Shown: positions 1-8,138 of the stretch, in pieces
Layout of the letters: each line of letters opens with the position of its first letter
Position numbering within the stretch: position 1 is the stretch's first letter
Virus record (IMG/VR): IMGVR_UViG_3300025087_000151
Location: 1 to 42,459 of that record
Source: a virus
Strand: one strand, 5' to 3'
Length of the DNA: 42,459 nt
Translations under genes and position numbers: made by a program
Notes under the pieces: model-generated
Seen by the model: the letters and a program-made list of their open reading frames with translations, nothing else
Database searches by the model: none
What the model was told of the DNA's origin: nothing

Positions 1-145
1 CGAAGATGGAGACTATCCTGGAAGCCGGTATGCTCCTCTTTCGAAGCTCCGACTACATGAGCCGGTATGCTACAGCAGGAGCAGCGGCCTCCAAGTGGGA
101 GTGGGCTCTGCAAAAGGTCGGCGGAGAGCTCACCTCAGTTAATCT
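1..145. repeat. Terminal direct repeat, left copy
   Basis: Identical to 42315-42459 except at position 19 (T here, G there; Leu versus Arg codon in the overlapping gene). A repeat exactly at the two ends of the window is what a circular assembly or a terminally redundant phage molecule gives. The reading frame of the last gene continues through it without a shift, which supports joining the ends. Confidence 0.95.
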
Positions 146-803
146 TCCGAGTTTTATAGAGAAGAGCGGAATCTCTATCCGCTATCCCTGGGTTGCTGAT
201 GAGATCACAGGGTTGCTTAGGGCAGGTAGAACTGAGGACGCGCTTCACGCCTTTATGAAAGATGTCGTCGCTGATACTCAGTTCCTCTACGGAGCCATAG
301 ACGCTCCATCAGCTGCAACTAAGTTTGGAGCTCTTGGTCGTACAGGGACAATCTTCCAGAGCTGGTGGATGAACTATCTAACTGGGTTGACTAAAGCTGG
401 CACTCTTGGAACTTCTGGCCAGAAGCTCGATAAGGCTTTCGGCTTCATCATGTCAAGTGCAATGGCTTATATGCTGATGGAGCCGCTCTTTGGAAGCAGG
501 ACAGCAGCGCAAACTGTCGCTCTCGGGCCTTTGCCCTCACAGCTCCAGATGCCTCCTGCCTGGGCACCAGTGTATCACACGCTGCTCTCTATTCGCTACG
601 CTGCTGAGGAAATCCCATTCGGAGATGACCTGAATCTGACTCGTCGTCACATGAGCCAAGCGCTGCGCTCTTCCACTGTCATGATCCCGGGCGGTCTCCA
701 GATGCAAAGGATGGTCTTGGGAGCAGAAAGGGGTGGCCCAGGAGGCCTTATTAAAGCCACCCTGGGCCTGGGCATACCGAGGAAGGGGGAGGAAGAGGAT
801 TAA
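3..803 (+). CDS. C-terminal part of the large virion/ejection-type protein (continues from the gene at 39866)
   Basis: This open frame is the last 265 or so codons of the gene that starts at 39866 and runs off the right end of the window. Joined through the end repeat the product is 1083 aa. No ribosome site precedes the first ATG (position 6), so it should not be annotated as a separate gene. The segment is Gly/Ala/Met-rich with amphipathic helices, including a stretch rich in Met and Leu around codons 138-155, as in phage internal or ejection proteins. It ends 29 bases before the convergent leftward block. The function assignment rests on position and size only. Confidence 0.85.
   Translation, partial: KMETILEAGMLLFRSSDYMSRYATAGAAASKWEWALQKVGGELTSVNLPSFIEKSGISIRYPWVADEITGLLRAGRTEDALHAFMKDVVADTQFLYGAIDAPSAATKFGALGRTGTIFQSWWMNYLTGLTKAGTLGTSGQKLDKAFGFIMSSAMAYMLMEPLFGSRTAAQTVALGPLPSQLQMPPAWAPVYHTLLSIRYAAEEIPFGDDLNLTRRHMSQALRSSTVMIPGGLQMQRMVLGAERGGPGGLIKATLGLGIPRKGEEED
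735..768. terminator. Imperfect hairpin at the 3' end of the late block
   Basis: GGCCCAGG (735-742) pairs with CCTGGGCC (761-768), with partial extra pairing inside. It lies within the last codons of the rightward gene. Read on the minus strand it would be followed by a short C/T-rich tract, so it could stop leftward transcripts coming from 832. There is no strong T-run, so this is a weak call. Confidence 0.3.
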
Positions 804-830
804 GGGCGGGAAAATTTTTCAACTATCGGC

Positions 831-843
831 GTCAATTTTTGAC
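831..843. repeat. Dispersed palindrome, copy 1 (core GTCAA-TTT-TTGAC)
   Basis: Core of the family, within the extended context CTATCGGCGTCAA...TTGACGTC. It sits at the tail-to-tail junction of the two gene blocks. The TGA stop of the leftward gene 832-1023 is made from the palindrome itself. Confidence 0.9.
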
Positions 844-1023
844 GTCACCAGTGGGGCGGTTTTCGAGGCTGCCCCTTTTTCTTTGATCGAGGGCTTCTTG
901 GGCAAGCTCAAGGATCTCAGCGCCAACATTGTAGAACCAATCACCCGTATCTTGATAATCGCCTTCTTCGATTAAGTCATAGCCTCTGTCGATAAGGGCC
1001 TGTAAGTTTTCAGTCGTACGCAT
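832..1023 (-). CDS. Small hypothetical protein (63 aa), last gene of the leftward block
   Basis: An acidic 63-residue protein of unknown function. I chose the start MRTTENLQ because AAAGGAG lies at good spacing upstream; the longer frame (to 1122) has no such site. The stop codon lies inside palindrome copy 1, and the last residues (GDVKN) are encoded by the palindrome. The middle (LIEEGDYQDTGDWFYNVGAEILELAQEAL) is predicted helical. It is the terminal gene of the leftward block and overlaps the terminator of the opposing block. Confidence 0.7.
   Translation of the reverse strand: MRTTENLQALIDRGYDLIEEGDYQDTGDWFYNVGAEILELAQEALDQRKRGSLENRPTGDVKN
853..880 (+). terminator. Rho-independent terminator of the rightward late block
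   Basis: GGGGCGG (853-859) pairs with CTGCCCC (869-875), and five T residues follow at 876-880. It lies 50 bases after the stop of the last late gene, inside the 3' end of the convergent gene 832-1023, and is well placed to end late transcription. Confidence 0.65.
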
Positions 1024-1283
1024 TCTCTTCTTTCTCCTTTCCTTTCTAAGAAACCCCTCTGCTTCCTTCATAGGCTCCGGAACTATTCGCCTCTGGCAAT
1101 CTTTCTGAGGTTGATCTCTCAATCTCTTAAAGAGGCAATATGTGGCCTCTTGGTCTTTGCTTCGTACGTCCTGTCTGTCTCCCGCTGTCGGGTAGTGGGG
1201 CTGCTGTTGATGGCCAGATGAACCACCACTAACACGACTAAGACCAAGTTCCCCAGAGGGCAGAGGGATAGAGAGATTGGGGG
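1024..1283. other. Intergenic region with a possible tiny membrane ORF
   Basis: About 260 bases without a convincing gene. On the minus strand a frame from a TTG codon (1247) to a TGA (1119-1121) would give 42 aa, starting with a hydrophobic stretch (VLVVLVVVHLAI) followed by a basic tail. A GGGG precedes the TTG. An AAGAGGC/GCCTCTT stem also lies near 1126-1152. Evidence for translation is weak. Confidence 0.35.
1119..1247 (-). CDS. Possible 42-aa single-span membrane peptide
   Basis: Would need a TTG start (1245-1247) preceded by GGGGAAC. The residues after the start are strongly hydrophobic, then Arg/Lys/Thr-rich, giving the shape of a small single-helix membrane or lipoprotein-like peptide. 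No family is recognised. It fills an otherwise empty gap, but the non-ATG start and short length make it uncertain. Confidence 0.25.
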   Translation of the reverse strand: MVLVVLVVVHLAINSSPTTRQRETDRTYEAKTKRPHIASLRD

Positions 1284-1508
1284 TTAGACTGGACTCTCTC
1301 CGTCAGGAGGAGAGTCTAGGCTCGTCAGCTTCCTGTCTCCACAAGCCCAGGCGTTGCAGAACTTGCAGAGAGACATGTTGTGCTTCTTGCAGATGCCAGC
1401 TATACCTTCAGAGGTAAGCGTCCTTAGAATTCCTCTTAAGTGCTCAGCCTCCATCCGATAGTCTATCGGAGCGTCTGTCTCAGAGTTAACCAAATCAGAA
1501 GAGACCAT
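1284..1508 (-). CDS. Small Cys-rich hypothetical protein (74 aa)
   Basis: Acidic N-terminus, then a cluster CKKHNMSLCKFCNAWAC (about residues 40-56) with four Cys and a His that could bind zinc. The GAGGAGG ribosome site is 7 bases before the ATG. The start overlaps the end of the upstream gene (1495-1776). Family unknown. It is one of many tiny Cys-containing proteins in the leftward block. Confidence 0.75.
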   Translation of the reverse strand: MVSSDLVNSETDAPIDYRMEAEHLRGILRTLTSEGIAGICKKHNMSLCKFCNAWACGDRKLTSLDSPPDGESPV

Positions 1509-1776
1509 GAAGGACCTCCTCGATGCGCTGGGAGAGAGTTCGACGAACGTTCTCTCGGGTGCGGAGGTAAGCCCACTGCTGAGCGCCTTGTAAGCCGAGG
1601 GTGACAGTCGAGGGACAGGCGTTCATGCCGAAGGTGGCTTGGAGCTGGTCACTGGCCTTGAGGAAAGCCTCAGCGGCCTTGATCTCCTCCTCGTGAGGGG
1701 AGAGAAGAAGGTCGATAGGATCAGGCTGGGAGAGGTTCTGGGGCTGAGTGCTTTTGCTCTTCTCGCTCTTTTTCAT
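1495..1776 (-). CDS. Hypothetical protein (93 aa)
   Basis: Lys/Ser/Gln-rich start followed by a largely helical body with the HEEEIKAAEAFLKASDQL segment. A GAAGGAG site lies in front of the ATG. It overlaps the gene upstream (1773-2015) by four bases and the gene downstream by 14, so the three are translationally coupled. No family is recognised. Confidence 0.75.
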   Translation of the reverse strand: MKKSEKSKSTQPQNLSQPDPIDLLLSPHEEEIKAAEAFLKASDQLQATFGMNACPSTVTLGLQGAQQWAYLRTRENVRRTLSQRIEEVLHGLF

Positions 1777-2015
1777 CTTTCTTCTCCTTCTTTTGGGGGT
1801 TCGCAGATTCGGAAAATGATGTTCTTCTTGGTCATTTTATGTAACTTGATCCAGTGGCCGTTAACTCCGAGGCGGATTCCTAGGCGCCAGGGAGAGGAAG
1901 GCTCAGGGGAAGAGAAAACCTCGTTTGTGTCCTGCTGCTCCTTCTTCATCATCTTATCTAGCAATTCTTCAGTCTGTATCTGGGACAGTTGCTCCTCTTG
2001 ATCTAAATCCCTCAT
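1773..2015 (-). CDS. Hypothetical protein (80 aa)
   Basis: Its start overlaps the stop of the DUF3987-type gene (2012-3223). The N-terminal third is acidic and Gln-rich and probably helical. The C-terminal part (LGIRLGVNGHWIKLHKMTKK) looks like a small beta-rich domain. Function unknown; its place suggests an accessory of the replication genes. Confidence 0.7.
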   Translation of the reverse strand: MRDLDQEEQLSQIQTEELLDKMMKKEQQDTNEVFSSPEPSSPWRLGIRLGVNGHWIKLHKMTKKNIIFRICEPPKEGEER

Positions 2016-3223
2016 ACCAGTCTTTTTCCTTTCTCTGCTATCCAGGTTATCTCTGTGATAGCTGTGTTGGGGTTATAGCTTGACTTAATATGTCCCATTG
2101 CGCTGAGAGTCTCGACAATCTGCTCGAGCTCATACTTTGTTGTGTTGAAGAAGTTGGTCTTGAGGAGGTCCTTGAAAGTGGTTCTTCCAAGAGCCTTTAC
2201 CTGCTGCATGATCTCGAAGGTGGACAGGCTCTGCGTGCTTCGGCCGTGAGCGCCGAGAGCGGTAGAAGCTGTATTCAGCACGTCGTCGATGAGCTCGGCA
2301 GCTTGGGCGATGTCACTGATAGTTATAACGAGTTCGTGTGAGTAGGCTAGCCTCAGAGCCATAGCGGTTTTAATCGCTATAATGTGCATACGCTCGATGT
2401 AGCCATGGAGGCGTCTGTCTTTAGTCACGTGGACTTTCTTCTCTAGCGCATCATACCACTCATCGAAATACTCACCGGCTCCAGGTCCCCAGGAGAACTC
2501 ACCGACGATTTTGCTTATCTTCGCGAGATCTGCTCGCAGGTCGTTGTAGAGTTGTTCGTTTGGAGGTGCTGGCCTCGGGACGCTTTTGTACTTCTCTGTT
2601 TCAGCCACGAGGACAAAACGGGAAGTAAATCCTCCACCAATAGCGTCAGCTGGTAGATTATTCGCAATCCAAGTAGGAGTACTAGCAAGTAGACAATTGA
2701 GGCAGACATTTCTTAGTGAATCACTACCCTTTCCGGAAGTCTCATACTTCCATTCAGCGTGAGAGTCAAAGAGATCTGTAAGGACCTCTACCATTGCCTT
2801 TGGGTCTACGGCGAAGAAGCTTGAGAGCTCCTTGCTGATGAGAGCGTAAGCGCACTGGTTGTGATAGACTGTGTTGTGAGTGAAGTGATTCTCCTTTCCG
2901 CTCTTCTCAAGAGCCATAGTCAGGGCTCTCTTCGTCGGGCTGTCAACATAGACAGGAACCTGTAGGTCAGTGAGGATCTTCTTGGCGAAGCTCACTGGGA
3001 CGCTCTTCCTGCAGCGCCCAGGCGGAGCGACGATCATGACGTAAAGGTTCGCATACAGCGGCTCCATCCCGTAAGGAAGCCAGACTTGGCGCTGAACTGC
3101 TGCTGTTATAGTGAAAATCCCTGCCCAGAGCCAGAAACGCCTAGGACTCTCGGTATCCTCAGCATAGGCTGCGAGGGTAGCTAGCCAGTTTTCGCATCGG
3201 CGCTCTGGGATGTTCTGACTCAT
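2012..3223 (-). CDS. DUF3987-type helicase-like ATPase (403 aa)
   Basis: A P-loop-like segment APPGRCRKS (residues 66-74) resembles the variant Walker A of DUF3987 proteins. Downstream, ALISKELSSFF, the SDSLRN...LLASTPTW segment and GGGFTSRFVLV follow the order seen in that family, which is often found in phage and plasmid replication modules as a helicase or primase-associated ATPase. The classical GKS lysine-serine pair is kept, but the glycine before it is replaced, so ATPase activity is likely yet unproven. The ATG overlaps the polymerase stop codon (TAATG), so the two are coupled. The C-terminal 90 residues look like a winged-helix domain (FEIMQQVKALGRTTFKDLL). It probably acts with the polymerase as the replication motor. 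Confidence 0.7.
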   Translation of the reverse strand: MSQNIPERRCENWLATLAAYAEDTESPRRFWLWAGIFTITAAVQRQVWLPYGMEPLYANLYVMIVAPPGRCRKSVPVSFAKKILTDLQVPVYVDSPTKRALTMALEKSGKENHFTHNTVYHNQCAYALISKELSSFFAVDPKAMVEVLTDLFDSHAEWKYETSGKGSDSLRNVCLNCLLASTPTWIANNLPADAIGGGFTSRFVLVAETEKYKSVPRPAPPNEQLYNDLRADLAKISKIVGEFSWGPGAGEYFDEWYDALEKKVHVTKDRRLHGYIERMHIIAIKTAMALRLAYSHELVITISDIAQAAELIDDVLNTASTALGAHGRSTQSLSTFEIMQQVKALGRTTFKDLLKTNFFNTTKYELEQIVETLSAMGHIKSSYNPNTAITEITWIAEKGKRLV

Positions 3224-5706
3224 TAGACTTTCTCCATCTGGCCCCAGTTCTGACCAACAGAGATTTCAGCCGGGATGGAAAGCTCTCGACCGTGGATGAG
3301 AAGAGGTCGTTCCATGATAGCTCGGACGGAGGAGATAACCTGCTCTTGGTCCTCTGGCTTGAACTGAAAGACCATCTCGTCGTGGACGTTAAGGAGAGGC
3401 TGGGCGCGAAGCTCTCGATCGAGAGTGAGCTGGATCGAGTCAGTCAGCCATTCGCCCACGGTGTTCTGAGGGCTGAAGGCGTAGGCAGCTCGATAGGTGT
3501 CCTCGTTGAGCCTCCCCATGAACTGGCGCTTTCTGCCATACGAGCTTATCAACGTTCTACTCGTATTAATCTTCTCCCGGATACCCCTCTTCCACTCTTC
3601 TACTCTAGGGGCAGAAGAATGGTGGCGATTAATGAAGAGTCGGCAGACTGATAGCTCAAAAATAAATCCTTCCCGAGCAAGTATCGTCTGCAGCTGACCT
3701 GGTCCCATTCCGTAGTTAGTGGCGTGAACAATTGTCTTACCAAGTTGTCTATACGTGTAATGGCTATGCTCTTCTCCTGTGATAGAATCACAAAAGACGG
3801 CTGACTTTCCTCCATACTCTAGCTCCTGTGGGAAACCGAAGATTGCTTTTGTTTTCTTCCAGTGGATGTCCTGGCCTGAGAGGAAGAACTCGATCTCTTC
3901 AAGGTCCTCTGCCTCCCAGGCGACAACACGAGCTTCAGCCTGTGAGCCATCAGCCTTCCCCATGAGGTAGCCCTCGTCGGGGAGGAAGAGCTCACGGAGA
4001 ATCCTGCCTTCCTCTGAGCGCATGGGGATATTCTGGAGATTGGCTCCGGAGCCTAGGTGGCTCTCAGAGGAGTTCAGTCGCCAAGTAGAGACGAACGAGT
4101 AGCTCGTGTAGAAGCGACCATCCGCTGAGAGCTTCATGTCAGCAAAGTTCTTGGCAAGGATCTTGAACTTGCGGTACTCGAGAATCAAAGGAAGGATCTC
4201 GATCTTGGGGAACTTTCGTCTTAGCTTCTCGAGAGCATCCCTGTCGGCTGTGGGCTTCTTGCTCTTTCTATTAAACTGAATCGGCAAGCCAAGGTAGCCA
4301 TAGAGGAGCTTCTGGATCTGATCCGAGCTGTCGAGGTTCAGGTTTTTCATCTCGCTGAGATCCTTGATCTTAAGCTCAGCCATGTTAGCTCGCTTCCAGA
4401 ATTCCTCCGAGAGCCTCTCTTTCTTCTCCCGATCTGCTCTCACTCCCTTCAGCATCATATAGAGCAGCGCTGGCATCTGGCTCATACTCCTGCGATAGCC
4501 CTCGAGGTAGCCCTCACGGTCTGCATGATAGCGGACAATGGGGAGGATCTCCCGGGTAACGCAGCAGTCTTTGCAGTTGTAGTCGCCTTCAGCTTTGTCA
4601 GAAGCTCGTCGGCCATCGTGCAGTTTGCCTTCGTCCTTGTAGTAGCGCTCGGTGGTGTAGATGGAGCAGAGGTAGTCCAGGCCCTTGCGCAAGAAAGGAT
4701 ACCTCGCGTGGTGGCAGAACATAGTATCTTCGAGAGCAATTCGATTTACTCTCAGTCCAAAGAACTTCCCGAGGACAGTTAGGTCATAAGGGCAGTTCTG
4801 GAAGACTTTAGCTATCTCATCTTTGAGAAAAATTCTCGAAATCAGCTCCCAGATACGAGCCTCCTCCTCCAGTGGCCACTTCAGCTTTAGATTCTCGATA
4901 AAAGGAACCGAGAAAGCCTCGTCGGGTTCGCTCGAGAAACCAACCTTCCAGACCATAGGGCCAGTCTCAGAAGGCAAAGTCTCAATGTCAACAGCCAAGA
5001 GCTTAGGCTTCTCCTGTAGAATACTCTCCAGCCTTGCAATGATTTCGCTGTAGCTCAGCTCAGAGAGCAGCTTCCTCTCCCTCTGCCTGATCTCCCTTGT
5101 CTCGCTTTCTTTGAGAACTCTCTGCAGGTCAATCAAGAAGGTCGGCAGAGCATTCTCAGTTGCCTTCTTGTCTACTCCCTTCCCTGAGTCATCCATCCGC
5201 CAGCTTTCGCTTGGATCTTGTATGAGTCTCATCACAAAGCTCGGATGGTTCATCGGGTAGACCTTGTAGCCAGGCACGAGAGTACAAGGGTAGACCGAGC
5301 CTCTCTTCTTTGAGATCCCTTTCTCGCCTGTGAGGACCGTGAGAGCTACAGCGCCAAGAGCCACGAGAAGCTTCGGCCCACCATTGAGAGCCTTTAGGCT
5401 TTCGAGCCAGGAGCGCAGAGCCTCGATATGTTCGATACCTTCTTCAGTGGGCTGCGTACAGCTCTTATCTCTGAAGTAATACGAGACATTATTATTCGGT
5501 GGCCTCTGCTTGAAGCAGTTAGTTACCAGCTGCTCCTTTCTTATTATCCCCACTTCTCTCCAGCACTGAGCTAGCAGCCCTCCAGCACTCCCCACAAAAG
5601 GCCTTCTCTGTCCGTCTTCCTCTGCTCCCGGGGCCTCTCCAATCCAGCAGATATCTGCATCAATTGGCCCTTCGGGAGGGACGATGTTAGTTGTTAGTCT
5701 GGTCAT
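3223..5706 (-). CDS. Uracil-DNA glycosylase / 3'-5' exonuclease / family A DNA polymerase fusion (827 aa)
   Basis: Replicative DNA polymerase with three domains. Residues about 1-200 carry family 4-type uracil-DNA glycosylase signatures: GEAPG (23-27), then PFVGSAGGLL, and HPSFVMR (154-160). Residues about 235-400 are a proofreading exonuclease with DIE (240-242), N304/D308 and Y376/D380 in place. The polymerase domain has NLQNIP, motif A DGSQAEAR (D586), motif B R653/K657/Y665 and motif C HDE (775-777). All catalytic residues I can check are present. The start was set at the Met just after GAGGAGAGG; it overlaps the stop of the gene upstream (ATGA). The usual TGRLSS motif is TWRLNSS here. 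A glycosylase fused to the phage's own polymerase could read or remove uracil at the fork. Confidence 0.92.
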   Translation of the reverse strand: MTRLTTNIVPPEGPIDADICWIGEAPGAEEDGQRRPFVGSAGGLLAQCWREVGIIRKEQLVTNCFKQRPPNNNVSYYFRDKSCTQPTEEGIEHIEALRSWLESLKALNGGPKLLVALGAVALTVLTGEKGISKKRGSVYPCTLVPGYKVYPMNHPSFVMRLIQDPSESWRMDDSGKGVDKKATENALPTFLIDLQRVLKESETREIRQRERKLLSELSYSEIIARLESILQEKPKLLAVDIETLPSETGPMVWKVGFSSEPDEAFSVPFIENLKLKWPLEEEARIWELISRIFLKDEIAKVFQNCPYDLTVLGKFFGLRVNRIALEDTMFCHHARYPFLRKGLDYLCSIYTTERYYKDEGKLHDGRRASDKAEGDYNCKDCCVTREILPIVRYHADREGYLEGYRRSMSQMPALLYMMLKGVRADREKKERLSEEFWKRANMAELKIKDLSEMKNLNLDSSDQIQKLLYGYLGLPIQFNRKSKKPTADRDALEKLRRKFPKIEILPLILEYRKFKILAKNFADMKLSADGRFYTSYSFVSTWRLNSSESHLGSGANLQNIPMRSEEGRILRELFLPDEGYLMGKADGSQAEARVVAWEAEDLEEIEFFLSGQDIHWKKTKAIFGFPQELEYGGKSAVFCDSITGEEHSHYTYRQLGKTIVHATNYGMGPGQLQTILAREGFIFELSVCRLFINRHHSSAPRVEEWKRGIREKINTSRTLISSYGRKRQFMGRLNEDTYRAAYAFSPQNTVGEWLTDSIQLTLDRELRAQPLLNVHDEMVFQFKPEDQEQVISSVRAIMERPLLIHGRELSIPAEISVGQNWGQMEKV

Positions 5707-6020
5707 CCTCTCCTCGCTTTCAGTAGTGCATCCTTTAGTGTACAGCAACTTGTTCCAGCTCCGCCGACGAACTGCTTCCCTTCATTCCACCAGGAGTAGT
5801 CTTGCAGAGCCTCAGTATAGCCAGTCAGAAAGTTCTTCTCAGCTAGAAAGATCAGCTCCCTGATCTCCTGGTCATTCCAGAAAGCTCCGATAGCTGGGCT
5901 CTTGCTCGCTTTCCTCGTCTCCTCGAGGGCGATGAGTCTCTCCTTAGCTCGGACAATCGGACTAACGGCGTCAATTTTTGACGTTGATAGTGCCGGGTGT
6001 TGTGGGTAGCTAGAGGTCAT
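5703..6020 (-). CDS. Hypothetical protein between the methyltransferase and polymerase (105 aa)
   Basis: The start is at the ATGA overlap with the ParB-methyltransferase stop. Palindrome copy 2 lies inside its first 20 codons and is translated as TSKIDA, so the true start might be later, but no ATG with a ribosome site follows. The body (VRAKERLIALEETRKASKSP, then EIRELIFLAEKNFLTGYTEALQDYSWW) is helical and aromatic-rich. It has two adjacent Cys near the end. Function unknown; coupled to the polymerase gene by a four-base overlap. Confidence 0.65.
   Translation of the reverse strand: MTSSYPQHPALSTSKIDAVSPIVRAKERLIALEETRKASKSPAIGAFWNDQEIRELIFLAEKNFLTGYTEALQDYSWWNEGKQFVGGAGTSCCTLKDALLKARRG
5970..5982. 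repeat. Dispersed palindrome, copy 2
   Basis: Core GTCAA-TTT-TTGAC with flanks ACTAACGGC on the left and GTTGATAGT on the right, so it extends beyond the core on both sides. It lies inside the 5' end of gene 5703-6020, between the ParB-methyltransferase and the polymerase. Confidence 0.9.
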
Positions 6021-7639
6021 TTCCCACTTTCCTTTCTCCAAGCGATCATCTGATCCTGGTCTTCGGGGTGAGCTTTCCAGTAGGCCATCCAAGCTTGCGA
6101 GCCAGGATCAAGCGTTTTGAAGTCGCTGGCGACAGGAGGAGAGGAGCTCTCCGCTACCTGTGCTTCCATCACAGCTGTCATACCTTGGAGGCAAGCGAAG
6201 AGGCCTTGATTGCGGAAGACCTCCTTTTCTTCTATCATAAGCCAGTCAAGCGAGAGCTCCTTCCGAAGGAACTCACAGGCGAGAGCGACGAAGCCACTGC
6301 CACTCATTGGGTCGAGAACTCTCTCACCTGGGCGGGCTGAGCGGAGGAGAAGCTCGACCCAGAGGGCAGGGTGCTTAGCAGAAGGATGGAGCTTCTTCAT
6401 AGCTTGTGTCGGCATCGGAGTCTCGATGATGTCAGCGGCTCCGAGGCGACAGGCTTTGATTTCTCTCTTGCCCTTGATAGCAAATGCTATCGGCTCGTAG
6501 CACCTACCTGGCTTGGTCTTTGGATTCCGAGTTACATGGGCTCCTTTCTTGTGCCAGATGAGAGGAATCCGATCGGCCCTCCAGCCGGTACGCTCTAGAG
6601 CATCGTAGACCTGTCCGTGGCGAGTGATAGGGAAGACGAGGTAGAGGTGGGAGTCTTGAGCGGCTTTCTCGTAGAGCAAACTAAGCCACTTATCTATATT
6701 CTCGTCGAAGTAGCTCGGCTTGTCCTCGTAGTCCTCTTGGCTCTCGTTGGGAGTTTTGTTTTCGTCATAACTTACTCCCCAAGGAGGATCGAAGAAGATA
6801 ACTGAGAAGGGTTCTCCTTTGTCCTTAGCCAGCTCGTCCTCCATTCTCCCACAGAGAAAGCGATTGTAGAAAAAGCTAACTCTCTTCTTCTCCATCTCTC
6901 GATCGAACTCGGCTACGAGCTCGGCACGCTCCTGGATTTTCCTCTCCCTCTCAGGATCATCATCTGCTATCGGCTCTGCAGCAGTAAGCTTTTCTCCTGC
7001 AGAGACAGCAGCGAGCTCCCGAACGAGAGGGTCTTTCTGTTCGAAGCCAAGGTTGTGCTTTTTAACTGCGGCTTCGAGGGCGATCTTTTGGCTGTAGCTC
7101 TCTTTGATCTTCTCGATAGCCTTTCGAGCGTCACTTTCACTCTTGAGGTCTCGGATATTGGGGAGCTCCTTAGCGAAGGTTGCTATCTCGAGCTTGCTGG
7201 AAACACCTGCTCTCGAGATACCAAGGAGCTCCGCTGTTTTCTCCTTTGTGTGATTCGCATCTCGGCCGCACCAGATTTTATGCAAGTCCTCTATCGCGGA
7301 ACACTCTTCGTGCCAAGTGAGACTTTCTCGACGGAGGTTCTCCTCAAGCTCGATCTCTCTCAGGCGAACCGGATCATTAATCTCTTCGCGGAGAATGTAG
7401 CTAAAGGGAATCCCAAGCATCTCACAGGCGCGAAGACGCCGCTCGCCGGCACAGAGGAGAAGCTCCTCGTTCTCTCCGATCATACAGACTCCCGGCTGTA
7501 GCTGACCGAGCTTCTTAATGCTAGCCTCAAGGTCATCAAGTGCGTTCTTCGAGAAGAACTTCCGCTTTCTGTCTCGGACGGTGACGAGCTTAGGGGAGAT
7601 GGTTTTGACAGAGGTAATGGGTGTTTCAGGTTCAGGCAT
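6017..7639 (-). CDS. ParB/Spo0J-like domain fused to beta-class N4/N6 DNA methyltransferase (540 aa)
   Basis: Residues about 10-110 are a ParB N-terminal (Spo0J-type) domain with LLCAGERRLRA (GERR at 65-68) and the ELEENLRRESLTW segment. A helix-turn-helix follows (TAELLGISRAGVSSKL, about 135-150). After a charged linker comes a methyltransferase with the catalytic DPPW (284-287) before the AdoMet-binding DPMSGSG (443-449), the beta-class order. It would methylate an exocyclic amino group of A or C. No partner restriction enzyme is seen, so self-protection or regulation is likely. The start was set at the ATG after GGAGACGCTTG. The HTH makes it one candidate reader of the dispersed palindromes. 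Confidence 0.88.
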   Translation of the reverse strand: MPEPETPITSVKTISPKLVTVRDRKRKFFSKNALDDLEASIKKLGQLQPGVCMIGENEELLLCAGERRLRACEMLGIPFSYILREEINDPVRLREIELEENLRRESLTWHEECSAIEDLHKIWCGRDANHTKEKTAELLGISRAGVSSKLEIATFAKELPNIRDLKSESDARKAIEKIKESYSQKIALEAAVKKHNLGFEQKDPLVRELAAVSAGEKLTAAEPIADDDPERERKIQERAELVAEFDREMEKKRVSFFYNRFLCGRMEDELAKDKGEPFSVIFFDPPWGVSYDENKTPNESQEDYEDKPSYFDENIDKWLSLLYEKAAQDSHLYLVFPITRHGQVYDALERTGWRADRIPLIWHKKGAHVTRNPKTKPGRCYEPIAFAIKGKREIKACRLGAADIIETPMPTQAMKKLHPSAKHPALWVELLLRSARPGERVLDPMSGSGFVALACEFLRKELSLDWLMIEEKEVFRNQGLFACLQGMTAVMEAQVAESSSPPVASDFKTLDPGSQAWMAYWKAHPEDQDQMIAWRKESGK

Positions 7640-7892
7640 CAAGCGTCTCCTTCTTTCCCTGCATCAGTTGTGCAATCAGGCTCTCCGGAATTCCTTCCTT
7701 CTTCAGTCTCTCCCAGAGTGCTAGCTTCCCTTGCTCAGCTTTCGAGAGCTTGACTTTAACTTCTTTCCTCGGGCTCTCTCTGAGCTTACTCAGCCCAGTG
7801 ATAACTCGGATTCGCTCGAGGCGGAGACGTTCTCGAAAGAGAACCGGTTCCTCACTCGGAGCCGGGCCGATAATTTCTGCTAGTCGGCGCAT
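7632..7892 (-). CDS. Hypothetical basic protein (86 aa)
   Basis: Arg/Lys-rich helical protein (FRERLRLERIRVITGLSKLRESPRKEVKVKLSKAEQGKLALWERLKKEGIPESLIAQLM). An AAAGGAG site is seven bases before the ATG. Its last codons overlap the methyltransferase start. The charge suggests nucleic-acid contact, which is inference only. No family is recognised. Confidence 0.72.
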   Translation of the reverse strand: MRRLAEIIGPAPSEEPVLFRERLRLERIRVITGLSKLRESPRKEVKVKLSKAEQGKLALWERLKKEGIPESLIAQLMQGKKETLDA

Positions 7893-7903
7893 CTATCTCT
7901 CCT

Positions 7904-8125
7904 TTAGATAAAGTACTTCGCAGAAATCTCACGAAGCTTTTCGAACTGTACTCCACTAAGATGTAAAGCGAAGGAATACTGAGCGTATCTCTTTGCTGTA
8001 TCCTTAATGAAGTCTTGCTCGAAACTTGTTAGCATCCCTAGGATAGGCCAGAGTCTAACCAGCTGGTTAGCTACAAACTTAACTTCGTCTCGTGAAAGTG
8101 CGTTCTCCTCAGTTGTCCGTCGCAT
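7904..8125 (-). CDS. Hypothetical protein (73 aa)
   Basis: I chose the Met at 8125 because an AAAGGGGAGG tract precedes it; an upstream Met at 8155 lacks a ribosome site but would add 10 residues and overlap the previous gene. Helical throughout, with FVANQLVRLWPILGMLTSFEQDF and FEKLREISAKYF. Function unknown. Confidence 0.6.
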   Translation of the reverse strand: MRRTTEENALSRDEVKFVANQLVRLWPILGMLTSFEQDFIKDTAKRYAQYSFALHLSGVQFEKLREISAKYFI

Positions 8126-8138
8126 AGCCTCCCCTTTC

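Noticed and set aside
831-843. Palindromes as promoters because they contain TTGAC
   Set aside because: I saw no -10 element at 16-18 bases after the TTGAC in the copies I checked, and the site is symmetrical.
733-975. 80-codon plus-strand frame over the convergent junction
   Set aside because: It overlaps the end of the ejection-protein gene, the terminator and the opposing gene, and has no ribosome site.
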